Assembly (NCBI GenBank): GCA_964509505.1
Contig: CAZDYP010000029.1
Location: 1-36,365, forward strand
Source: CAZDYP01 sp964509505
Lineage (GTDB): Bacteria; Chloroflexota; Anaerolineae; JACRMK01
DNA: 36,365 nucleotides
Direction: 5' to 3'
Part shown: positions 14,902 to 22,124 of the stretch, piece after piece
Layout: each line of letters begins with the position of its first letter
Numbering within the stretch: the stretch's first letter is position 1
Made by a program: the position numbers and the translations under genes
The notes under the pieces: generated by a model
Seen by the model: only the letters and a program-made list of their open reading frames with translations
Told to the model about the DNA's origin: nothing
Databases searched by the model: none

Positions 14902-15014
14902 GAAACCATCTCTATTCTTACCCAAACAGCTTTGCAACTCTATTGCGGAAACATACTCATCTCGCGTCATCTGCCGAAACCATGTCTATTCTTACCCAAA
15001 CAGCTTTGCACCTG
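14902..15014. repeat. Imperfect direct repeat of about 37 bp, offset 74 bp
   Basis: The segment starting GAAACCAT at 14902 recurs at 14976, with two changes in 37 bp. Beyond that the copies still resemble each other weakly. The second copy carries the ATG of the downstream gene; the first has ATC at that position. This looks like an old local duplication of the gene's 5' end. Confidence 0.75.
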
Positions 15015-17147
15015 TGGACGCGCAAACTCAGCGCGTTTGGCATGCCATTACTCCTGGTATGGCTCTTGCTGCGCGTGGGGCAAGTCTCGGCGGAACCGCA
15101 AGCGCCGCTGCTCGTGCCTGCGGGCTTCAGCGACACAGCGGTCACCAATGTGAGTCAGCCAACGGCGCTGGCGTTTACACCCGATGGGCGCATGTTGGTC
15201 ACGGGTCAGGATGGACGCTTGCGAGTGTATCTCAACGGAGTGTTGACCACCGCGCTCGATTTGCGGATTGGCGACAAGGTGTGCAACAACTTCGAGCGCG
15301 GTTTGTTAGGCGTGGCAGTGGATCCCAATTTCACTGTCACCCAATACATCTACCTCTACTACACGGCGAATCTGAGCAATACTACCAATGGGGGCGATTG
15401 TTCGGGCGCGCCGGCGGGCAATCAAGTGAATCGCGTTTCACGCTTTCTCTTGCCCAGCCACAACTTCGTCCTCTCGACCACCGAAGTGATTTTGATTGAC
15501 AACATTCCTTCGCCTAATGGCAATCACAACGGCGGCGATTTGCATTTTGACGCAGATGGGCTGTTATATGCCAGTACAGGCGATGGCGGCGCGAACATGA
15601 ACAACTCGCAGGATTTGAGCAACCTCGCAGGAAAAATTTTACGCATTGACGCGACAGGTGCTATCCCTGCCGCTAATCCGTATGCGAATGCCAGCGGCGC
15701 GCGCCGCTGCGGCGACCCCGCAGGCATACCCGGCGGCGTGGGCCCATGCCAAGAAATTTTGGCGCATGGGCTACGCAATCCCTTCCGGTTTGTTTTCCAA
15801 CCCGGCACAAACCAGTTTCACATCAACGATGTCGGCGCTGGCACGTGGGAAGAAATCAGCATTGGACAAAGCGGCGCGAATTATGGCTGGCCCCTGCGCG
15901 AAGGATTTTGCGCGCGGAACTCAGCGACCAATTGTGGGCCCCAGCCAGTGACGATGACCAACCCACTCCATGCCTATCATCACAACACGGGTTGCGCCTC
16001 CATTACGGGCGGCGCCTTTGTGCCAACCAACCTCTGGCCCTCGCAGTACGAGGGCGCGTACTTGTTTGCCGATTACGTGTGCGGACGCATCTACGCGCTG
16101 ACTACCACGAACAACGTCGTCTATACGTCTTCCTTTGGAACGAATTTGGGCGGGGTGACGACAATGCGCTTCGGACCTCACCTCAATACTCAAGCGCTCT
16201 ATTACACGACGTATGGAAATGGGGGGCAAGTGCGCCGCATTGTCTATGTCGCAAACGCGAACCGTCCGCCCATCGCCGTCGCCTCAGCCTCTCCTTCCTT
16301 TGGGCTCAACGCGCCGCTCACCGTTTCTTTCAGCGCGTTGGGTAGCGTGGATCCCGATAACGACCCCATCACCTATACATGGAATTTTGGCGATGGCGCG
16401 TCGTTGAACAATACCACGAGCGTAACCGTCACGCACGTTTACACCGCTCTCGGCATTTATACGGCGACGCTCACCGCGCGCGACGCCTTCACGACCTCAG
16501 CGCCTGCGCTGGCGCGCATTGACGTGGGCAACTCGCCGCCCACGCCGACGATTGTCGCGCCGCTCACCAGCACGCGGTTTGCGGTTGGACAACTCATCAC
16601 GTTGACGGGCAGCGCCTTCGATTTACAAGAGGGCATTATCACCAATACCTTGAGTTGGAACGTCATTCTGCACCACATTGATCAATTCAATCCAGGCAGC
16701 GCCCACACGCATCCTTTCCTGAGCGCGGTCGCCGGCAACAACGTAGTCTTTACTGCGCCCCCTCCCGAAGATTTGAACGCGACCGCCTTGAGCTATCTCG
16801 AAGTGCAACTAACTGCCATTGACTCGTGGGGGCTCGCGCGCACCATCACCCAAACTTTGCAGCCCAATCGCGTCCCGGTGAGATTTAACACGCAGCCGCC
16901 GACCATGACGCTCAGCGTCAACAACATCGCTATTTCCAACACGCGCACGCTCACGTCATGGGTAGGATATAATTTGAACGTGAACGCGCCTCTACAATTG
17001 GACAATCAAGGACAAAGCTGGATTTTGTCGGCGTGGTCGGACGGCGGCAACGCCGAGCACACCATCACGACGCCCGACGCGCCCATCACCTACACGGCGA
17101 CCTTTACACGCGCGCTTAACGTGTGGCTGCCGCTGCTCATGCGTTAG
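14982..17147 (+). CDS. Secreted PQQ-dependent sugar dehydrogenase-like protein with PKD domain
   Basis: The 721-residue protein has an N-terminal hydrophobic signal (about 20-38: PLLLVWLLLRVGQVSA). A glucose/sorbosone dehydrogenase beta-propeller follows (about 45-425), recognisable from PTALAFTPDGRMLVTGQDG, ERGLLGVAVDPNF, NGNHNGGDLHFDADGLLYAS and GLRNPFRF. A PKD domain follows (about 430-515: SVDPDNDPITYTWNFGDG), then Ig-like modules. The last residues are VWLPLLMR, a short hydrophobic tail I associate with secreted Chloroflexota proteins. It is probably surface-located and oxidises sugars, or acts as an adhesion/structural protein. The ATG at 14982 is chosen because it opens MSILTQTAL directly before the signal; an in-frame ATG 13 codons upstream lies in the duplicated sequence. 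Confidence 0.85.
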   Translation: MSILTQTALHLWTRKLSAFGMPLLLVWLLLRVGQVSAEPQAPLLVPAGFSDTAVTNVSQPTALAFTPDGRMLVTGQDGRLRVYLNGVLTTALDLRIGDKVCNNFERGLLGVAVDPNFTVTQYIYLYYTANLSNTTNGGDCSGAPAGNQVNRVSRFLLPSHNFVLSTTEVILIDNIPSPNGNHNGGDLHFDADGLLYASTGDGGANMNNSQDLSNLAGKILRIDATGAIPAANPYANASGARRCGDPAGIPGGVGPCQEILAHGLRNPFRFVFQPGTNQFHINDVGAGTWEEISIGQSGANYGWPLREGFCARNSATNCGPQPVTMTNPLHAYHHNTGCASITGGAFVPTNLWPSQYEGAYLFADYVCGRIYALTTTNNVVYTSSFGTNLGGVTTMRFGPHLNTQALYYTTYGNGGQVRRIVYVANANRPPIAVASASPSFGLNAPLTVSFSALGSVDPDNDPITYTWNFGDGASLNNTTSVTVTHVYTALGIYTATLTARDAFTTSAPALARIDVGNSPPTPTIVAPLTSTRFAVGQLITLTGSAFDLQEGIITNTLSWNVILHHIDQFNPGSAHTHPFLSAVAGNNVVFTAPPPEDLNATALSYLEVQLTAIDSWGLARTITQTLQPNRVPVRFNTQPPTMTLSVNNIAISNTRTLTSWVGYNLNVNAPLQLDNQGQSWILSAWSDGGNAEHTITTPDAPITYTATFTRALNVWLPLLMR

Positions 17148-17170
17148 CGTGGATTGACACAAGGAAATTC

Positions 17171-17480
17171 ATGACGGATTCGCTGGTTGTGTTGATCGCT
17201 TCACCGCTTGAACCCGAACATGTTGCGACCATGCGCGCGGTTGGTCCACGCATCGAAGTGTGGCACGCGCCCGACTGGCTACCGCGCGTGCGCTCTGTCG
17301 CCGACCATCATGGTCATCCTTTGATGCGTGCGCCTGAACAGGAAGCGCGTTGGCGCGCAGTTGGCGCAAGCCGAGGTCTTGTTCGACGTGGATCATTCGC
17401 ATTTGAATGAGCTGCCCATCGTTGCGCCGCGTCTCAAATGGAGGCAATGCGCCAGCGCGGGTATGGAGAAGTGGTATTGA
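17171..17480 (+). pseudogene. Frameshifted N-terminal fragment of a D-2-hydroxyacid dehydrogenase
   Basis: The start MTDSLVVLIASPLEPEHVA, then VADHHGHP and PEQEARWRA, match the N-terminus of D-isomer-specific 2-hydroxyacid dehydrogenases. Near 17360 the frame shifts by one base. The next frame continues the same family (QLAQAEVLFDVDHSHLNELP, VAPRLKWRQCASAG) and then stops at 17478-17480. The catalytic and NAD-binding domains are absent. A Shine-Dalgarno-like AAGGA precedes the start. The fragment's end overlaps the 3' end of the DUF2877 gene, so a deletion or insertion joined the two. Confidence 0.75.
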
Positions 17481-18273
17481 CATACGCCAAGCCCAACCAC
17501 ACCCCTAAGCCATAAGCGAGTCCTGACGATGCGCCCACTTGCAACAGTGGGCGCATGTGTTTTTCGTTCACGTTGGGCAAATCATCCAACACGGTTTTGA
17601 GCGGCGCGCATGCCCAGCCCTGCAACGCCTCGCGCAAAAATTGCCGACTCAGCGGCGTGGTGCGCAACAACGCCGGTTCGCTGACTCGTTTCACTATGTC
17701 AAAAGTGTGTTGGTCTTGCGCGTCGCCCGTGCGTAGCGTGACCAGCAGCGCTTGCCACACGTCGTCGCCTGCTGGCGTCAAGCCTGCGCCGCGCCCTAGC
17801 AAGCGCACGACGCACGCGCGTAGCCCATCTTCGTCGCAATGCTGCAGCGCTGTGCAAAGCGACGTCCACCACTCCACCGCTTCATCCCAAACGCCTTGTG
17901 CCTCGTGCCACGTCCACTCACTCAGCATGCTCGCGATGCGTTGCGCGGCCAGCGCTCGTTCTGCGTCGCGCAACGCGCGTCGGCGCGGACTCGGATTCCA
18001 CCAGGCGCGCTCATCCCATTGCAGCGCTTCGTCGTCTAATGACGCCACACCCTCTCGCACGCGCACGATAGCATTCACCGACCAAGTGGGCAATGTAGCT
18101 GTAACAACGCGATATGCGCCTGCGTTGTCATGCGTCGTGATTGCCCACAAGATATCAGCGCTTTGCAACAGCAACGTCGCAGCGTAACGCGCGACGACAC
18201 GCGCCGTCGTTTCGTCTTGACAAAAAAATTCTAGGAGTGGAATGCCGATGGAATTAGCCTTAATCACACCCAT
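17434..18273 (-). CDS. DUF2877 protein (AllH/YlbF-like, oxamate carbamoyltransferase subunit homologue)
   Basis: The 279-residue protein carries the DUF2877 hallmarks: GRGAGLTPAGDDVWQALL in the middle, TTPLSRQFLREALQG, and a C-terminal VGASSGLAYGLGVWLGL helix. In E. coli the DUF2877 protein YlbF (AllH) acts with FdrA (AllF) and YlbE (AllG) in oxamate carbamoyl transfer, from my recollection of the literature. It lies downstream of the DUF1116 and short cyclase genes on the same strand, separated from the cyclase gene by a large repeat block. The last 15 residues overlap a dehydrogenase pseudogene and look like a read-through extension. There is no clear Shine-Dalgarno sequence before the ATG at 18273, so the start is less certain. 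Confidence 0.8.
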   Translation of the reverse strand: MGVIKANSIGIPLLEFFCQDETTARVVARYAATLLLQSADILWAITTHDNAGAYRVVTATLPTWSVNAIVRVREGVASLDDEALQWDERAWWNPSPRRRALRDAERALAAQRIASMLSEWTWHEAQGVWDEAVEWWTSLCTALQHCDEDGLRACVVRLLGRGAGLTPAGDDVWQALLVTLRTGDAQDQHTFDIVKRVSEPALLRTTPLSRQFLREALQGWACAPLKTVLDDLPNVNEKHMRPLLQVGASSGLAYGLGVWLGLAYVNTTSPYPRWRIASI

Positions 18274-18370
18274 TGGTTTTCAACATCAGGTCACAAAGAA
18301 ACCACGAAGCACACGAAAAATTTTCGCGCCACAGTCCGCTTATGAAGTTTCAGAAATTAATTCCATGATG

Positions 18371-18684
18371 GTGGGTGTAGGGCAAGTTTTTAACTTGCCC
18401 ATCAGGACAAGTTTTGCGCTTGCCCATCAGGACAAGTTTTGCGCTTGCCCATCAGGACAAGTTAAGAACTTGTCCTACACCCGTGCGCCGTCCCTCTGTT
18501 TTTTTGAACCGTCAGTGGGTGTAGGGCAAGTTTTTAACTTGCCCATCAGGACAAGTTTTGCGCTTGCTCATCAGGACAAGTTTTGCGCTTGCCCATCAGG
18601 ACAAGTTTTGCGCTTGCTCATCAGGACAAATTAAAAACTTGTCCTACACCTGTGCGCCGTCCCCCTGTTTTTTTTGAACCGTCA
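18371..18684. repeat. Two tandem 144/170-bp units built from 25-bp repeats
   Basis: Unit 1 (18371-18514) and unit 2 (18515-18684) both open with GTGGGTGTAGGGCAAG and close with GAACCGTCA. Inside are contiguous 25-bp repeats beginning ATCAGGACAAG: two in unit 1 and three in unit 2. Each unit's end (ACTTGTCCTACACC) is the reverse complement of its beginning, so each can fold into one long hairpin. The repeats have no spacers. No gene is plausible here. Confidence 0.9.
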
Positions 18685-18732
18685 TTAGAGGATTGTGCTT
18701 TTTTTGTGCGCTGCGTGTTGAAAGCAAAATCG

Positions 18733-19512
18733 TCATGCCCACGCCACCGCGCGACAGAACGCCGCCTCGCCGCCCTTGAACTTCCACGGAAACACGCCGA
18801 GTGTGATGCGCTTGTTGTGCAGCTCCTTCAAGCCTATGTCGCCGCCCATGTTCTCGACGTGTATGCAGTCGTGTGGGAACAGCGCGTTGTGTGTGAGCTG
18901 ATAAGCCGATTCAGGAAACAGTTCGTCAATCTTATCTTTGCCAAACTTTTCCTCACAGCGGCGGCGCACCTTCTGCCAATGCTCCAGACCGCCCTTGCCG
19001 AGGAAACGGCCAATGGGCAAATTCATCGGATGGTCAGTGGAGATCATGTCCACGCCCCAGATGTGAATTTTCTTTTGCAAGAGCCAATCACAGATGCTGT
19101 AATGCGGGCCGGGATGGCGCTGGATGTAGCGCTCTTCGTCGGCTTCGGGTTCGAGGAATGAATACTTGCACCAGCCGGTGTGGATGAACAAGATGTCGCC
19201 TTCGCGCACCTCGACGCGCTTCTCGATGTCGGCGGGCGTGAAGATGTCCAAGTCGTCGAGCATGTCGCTCAGATCAACGATGACACCGGGACCATAGCAC
19301 CACTCGATGGGAATCTGGTCAATCGTTTTGCCTTTGGTGACGAAGTGGCGCGGCGCGTCGAGGTGCGTGCCCATGTGATTCGAGGACATGAGGTATTGCG
19401 CGTTCACGCCATGCTCCGATTTGCGCTTGATGTACTTCACTTCAAACGGCGGATAGAAGGGCCAGAACGAACAATCTTGGTTGAGGGGTTGGGAAAGGTC
19501 GTAGATTTTCAT
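18733..19512 (-). CDS. Cyclase family protein, short form (metal-dependent hydrolase)
   Basis: The 259-residue protein is a canonical PF04199 member with the metal-binding motif HMGTHLDAPRHF at 46-57 (ligands H46, H50, D52, and H56 nearby). It starts MKIYDLSQPL, the usual N-terminus of kynurenine formamidase-type hydrolases. AAGGAG precedes the ATG. It is 30 bp downstream of the DUF1116 gene and surely co-transcribed with it. With DUF2877 further down it would hydrolyse a cyclic amide or imide before carbamoyl transfer. Kynurenine formamidase activity cannot be excluded, but no tryptophan pathway gene is nearby. Confidence 0.9.
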   Translation of the reverse strand: MKIYDLSQPLNQDCSFWPFYPPFEVKYIKRKSEHGVNAQYLMSSNHMGTHLDAPRHFVTKGKTIDQIPIEWCYGPGVIVDLSDMLDDLDIFTPADIEKRVEVREGDILFIHTGWCKYSFLEPEADEERYIQRHPGPHYSICDWLLQKKIHIWGVDMISTDHPMNLPIGRFLGKGGLEHWQKVRRRCEEKFGKDKIDELFPESAYQLTHNALFPHDCIHVENMGGDIGLKELHNKRITLGVFPWKFKGGEAAFCRAVAWA

Positions 19513-19520
19513 AGCATCTC

Positions 19521-19541
19521 CTTACCAATTACTAATTACTT
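19521..19541. repeat. CCAATTACTAATTAC repeat between DUF1116 and cyclase genes
   Basis: Three heptamer-like units of the family seen around the fdrA-cox genes fill the 30-bp intergenic gap. Confidence 0.5.
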
Positions 19542-19542
19542 T

Positions 19543-20784
19543 TTACAATTGATGCTTCTCCGCAAAGGCAATCAACGCTTGCTCAAAGATCGCCATCGGC
19601 GGGCGCACCAGCCCCGCGCCAACTTGCCCCACGCCTGCGTCTTTGTGCGCGATGCCGGTGTTGACACGCGGGGTGAGGTTCTTCTCGATGACTTTGCGGA
19701 TGTCAATGCCGACGGGCGTGCCGCGAAAGTCCAACGCGGGAATCGTGAACGCTTTGTGTTCGGCAGCAGTAATCTCGTACATTTCAAGCGTCGCGTTGAG
19801 CGCGTCTTTTGGCGTGCCGCTCACGAAGGTCACGATGGCGGGCGCAGTCGCCATCGCAAACGCGCCAATGCCTACGGTCTCGGTGATGGTGCTGTCGCCG
19901 AGGTCGCGGTTGGCGTCGTCGGCTTTGAAGCCGGGAAAGTACAAGCCTTGCGGCACTTCGGCGGGCGCGGTGAACCATTGATCGCCCAAGCCGCCAACGC
20001 GAATGCCGAAGTCGGTGCCGTTGCGCGCCATCGTCGTAACGATGGTGCTGCCCTCGACGCCATGCGCCACATCTGCCATCGCCTTGCAGGCTGCCATCAC
20101 GGGATTGAGCGCGCTCAACGCGTTGTCGCCGATGAACTTCAACACATCACTCAAAGCGTTGGCATTCTTCGCCACTTTCGCAAGGTGTGGCGCGAGCGAG
20201 CGCAAGAACAACAATGAGCTAGCCTTATTGCGATTGTGTCCTTCATCGCCCATGTGCAAGGCTTCCGCGATCAACGCTTTGATGTCAATGCCACCGCTCG
20301 CTGTCAGCGCATCCGCCAGCATGGGCGCCAGCACCTCGTTCAGCCAGCGCAACTTCTTTAGCACGTCGTCGCTGTATGCGCCGTAGCGTAATACTTTGCC
20401 GTAACCTTCGTTGAGGTTGCAATAGGCGCGGTTGCCGTGCGTCTGGTTCTCGACGATATAGACCATCATACTTGGCGATGTGATACCCGCCATCGGACCG
20501 ACGCTGGCGTGATGATGGTTCGGCTCGAATTGCACTTCGCCGCGCGCGACGATGGCGCGCGCTTCGGTTTCGTCCTTCGCGCGCCCCTCGAAGATGAGCG
20601 CGCCGATGACCGCGCCGCGCATGGGTCCCGACATGCGCTCCCACGTAATGGGCGGACCCGCGTGCAGCAACAAGTCGTCGCGCATGTTGGGTATCACGTC
20701 GCGCGCGCGCCCCATGCCAATTAGCACAGGGCGCGCTTCGATCATGCGCGTGACGGCGGTTTGATTGGCTTGTGTGATGTCCAT
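19543..20784 (-). CDS. DUF1116 protein (AllG/YlbE-like, oxamate carbamoyltransferase subunit homologue)
   Basis: The 413-residue protein fits the DUF1116 family in length and sequence: VLIGMGRARDVIP at the start, MSGPMRGAVIGALIFEG, GPMAGITSPSMMVYIVEN, NLNEGYGKVLRYGAY, MGDEGHNRNKASSLLFLR and DFGIRVGGLGDQWFTAPA. In E. coli the DUF1116 protein YlbE (AllG) pairs with FdrA and YlbF. It is the first gene of a minus-strand unit with a cyclase and DUF2877. The ATG at 20784 has GAGGAG seven bases upstream; an open frame 85 codons longer lacks family similarity. Confidence 0.87.
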   Translation of the reverse strand: MDITQANQTAVTRMIEARPVLIGMGRARDVIPNMRDDLLLHAGPPITWERMSGPMRGAVIGALIFEGRAKDETEARAIVARGEVQFEPNHHHASVGPMAGITSPSMMVYIVENQTHGNRAYCNLNEGYGKVLRYGAYSDDVLKKLRWLNEVLAPMLADALTASGGIDIKALIAEALHMGDEGHNRNKASSLLFLRSLAPHLAKVAKNANALSDVLKFIGDNALSALNPVMAACKAMADVAHGVEGSTIVTTMARNGTDFGIRVGGLGDQWFTAPAEVPQGLYFPGFKADDANRDLGDSTITETVGIGAFAMATAPAIVTFVSGTPKDALNATLEMYEITAAEHKAFTIPALDFRGTPVGIDIRKVIEKNLTPRVNTGIAHKDAGVGQVGAGLVRPPMAIFEQALIAFAEKHQL

Positions 20785-21136
20785 GCTAAACTCCTCAGCG
20801 AATGTGAACAGTTCCAGTGAATAGTTCCAGTTCGCAACCTCTTTCCTTCGGCGATTTGCCCACTCGCGGCAAGCGCTATCGTTGTTCAAAGCCTTTTCCA
20901 AATTCCGTGTGAATGCGCGCTTATTTAGCCGCAGAAATCCCAAAAGGTCAAAGCGCTTGTTCGATACAAAATTATTAACGTTCCCGTATTTACGCCCCTC
21001 TTGAAACACGCTATAATCCGCGCAGTCTTGCGCCGTCAATTTTCATTACATGGTACAGTGGACGGCACACATTATACTATCGTTACCCCCACGAGGGTCT
21101 ATCACAAACGAAGTTTGATTTGCAAGGAGGGACACC
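20785..21136. other. Intergenic region between divergent genes
   Basis: This stretch of about 350 bp separates the DUF1116 unit (minus) from the glucokinase gene (plus). It holds a TATAAT at 21012-21017 and a TATACT near 21074, either of which could be a -10 box for the glucokinase gene, but no convincing -35 box. Near 20800 are two short GTTCCAGTG-like repeats. No gene was found. Confidence 0.4.
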
Positions 21137-21931
21137 ATGCGCATGCTAGGCATTGATATTGGCGGCACAGGCATCAAGGGCGCCGTCGTGGATGTGACGA
21201 AGGGCGAGCTCGTGACGGAACGCCATCGTTTGCTGACGCCGCAACCATCGAAACCGAAAGCTGTCGCAAGTGTAGTGGCGGAAATTGTCCAGCATTTTCA
21301 GTGGCAAGGTCCCGTCGGTTGCGCCTTTCCCGCCGTCGTGCGTCAAGGCGTGGTCTGCACGGCGGCTAATGTGGATAAAGAATGGATTGGCGTTGATGGG
21401 CAGAAGGCGCTGCAAGACACGCTGGGCTTGCCTGTCTTGTTGCTCAATGATGCGGACGCGGCGGGTATTGCCGAGATGCGCTTTGGCGCAGGACGCACTG
21501 AACCAGGCTTGGTGTTGATGATCACGCTTGGCACGGGCGTGGGCAGCGCGCTCTTTTGGCACGGGCAGTTGATTCCTAACTCGGAGCTCGGTCATCTGGA
21601 GATTCGCGGCAAAGACTCGGAGCTGCGCGTCTCCGACCACGCGCGACAAGCGAAGGGGCTGAGTTGGAAGAAATGGGCGAAGCGCTTGGACGAATACTTT
21701 GATACACTGGAGGCGTTGTTGTCGCCCGACTTGTTCATCGTCGGCGGCGGCGTGAGCAAGGAACACGAACGCTTTTTGCCGCGCCTGACGACGCGGGTGC
21801 GCGCGGTACCAGCGCAGTTTTTCAACGAGGCGGGCATCGTCGGCGCGGCGCTCGCGGCGGCGGATGTGTATGGCGATTCGCAGGGCGAGCCTTCGAGCAG
21901 TGAACCGTTGGTTGTGAAGAGTGAAACGTAA
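21137..21931 (+). CDS. ppgK: Polyphosphate glucokinase (ROK family)
   Basis: The 264-residue enzyme phosphorylates glucose with polyphosphate, and often with ATP. The phosphate-1 loop GIDIGGTGIKG is at 5-15, the catalytic Asp is in LLLNDADAAG (about 105) and the second phosphate loop is TLGTGVGSALF. The SELGHLEIRGKD segment followed by KGLSWKKWAKRLDEY is characteristic of polyphosphate-dependent members. GGAGGG precedes the start. The last residues (SSSEPLVVKSET) come from short GTGAA-type repeats and are probably not part of the fold. It feeds glucose into glycolysis. Confidence 0.92.
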   Translation: MRMLGIDIGGTGIKGAVVDVTKGELVTERHRLLTPQPSKPKAVASVVAEIVQHFQWQGPVGCAFPAVVRQGVVCTAANVDKEWIGVDGQKALQDTLGLPVLLLNDADAAGIAEMRFGAGRTEPGLVLMITLGTGVGSALFWHGQLIPNSELGHLEIRGKDSELRVSDHARQAKGLSWKKWAKRLDEYFDTLEALLSPDLFIVGGGVSKEHERFLPRLTTRVRAVPAQFFNEAGIVGAALAAADVYGDSQGEPSSSEPLVVKSET

Positions 21932-21961
21932 AGTGTGAGGCGTGGTGTGTGCGATGAGGCG

Positions 21962-22001
21962 ACAACCCGTGTTTCGCAATGAAGGCGCGAGCGCGGGTTG
22001 T
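21962..22001. repeat. Inverted repeat after the glucokinase gene
   Basis: ACAACCCG (21962-21969) pairs with CGGGTTGT (21994-22001) over 8 bp with a 24-nt loop. It may be a weak terminator; there is no T-run. Confidence 0.35.
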
Positions 22002-22088
22002 GTGCTTGTAACGGCTGCTAGCGACAACAGAAGGGAAGCGGATAAGCGGATTGAAGTAGGCGCAACTTTCCGTTGGTGGAACGTATGT

Positions 22089-22117
22089 TTGCCCACACCT
22101 AGACCCTTTGTTACAAT
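22089..22117 (+). promoter_or_regulatory. Promoter of the HerA-like gene (leaderless)
   Basis: TTGCCC (22089-22094), 17 nt and TACAAT (22112-22117) are followed after exactly 7 nt by the ATG at 22125. The layout is the same as at the Uma2 gene, and no Shine-Dalgarno sequence is present. Confidence 0.6.
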
Positions 22118-22124
22118 CAATGCC

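Noticed and set aside
18401..18619. 25-bp direct repeats as a CRISPR array
   Set aside because: The repeats are contiguous with no spacers, lie within two larger hairpin units, and no cas gene is near.
18242..18634. A 130-residue protein over the repeat block
   Set aside because: The translation is entirely repeat-derived and has no ribosome site or family similarity.
21012..21017. TATAAT at 21012 as a firm glucokinase promoter
   Set aside because: No acceptable -35 box lies 16-18 nt upstream (only TTGAAA at 5 nt and a poor TTACGC), so it is listed only as a possibility.
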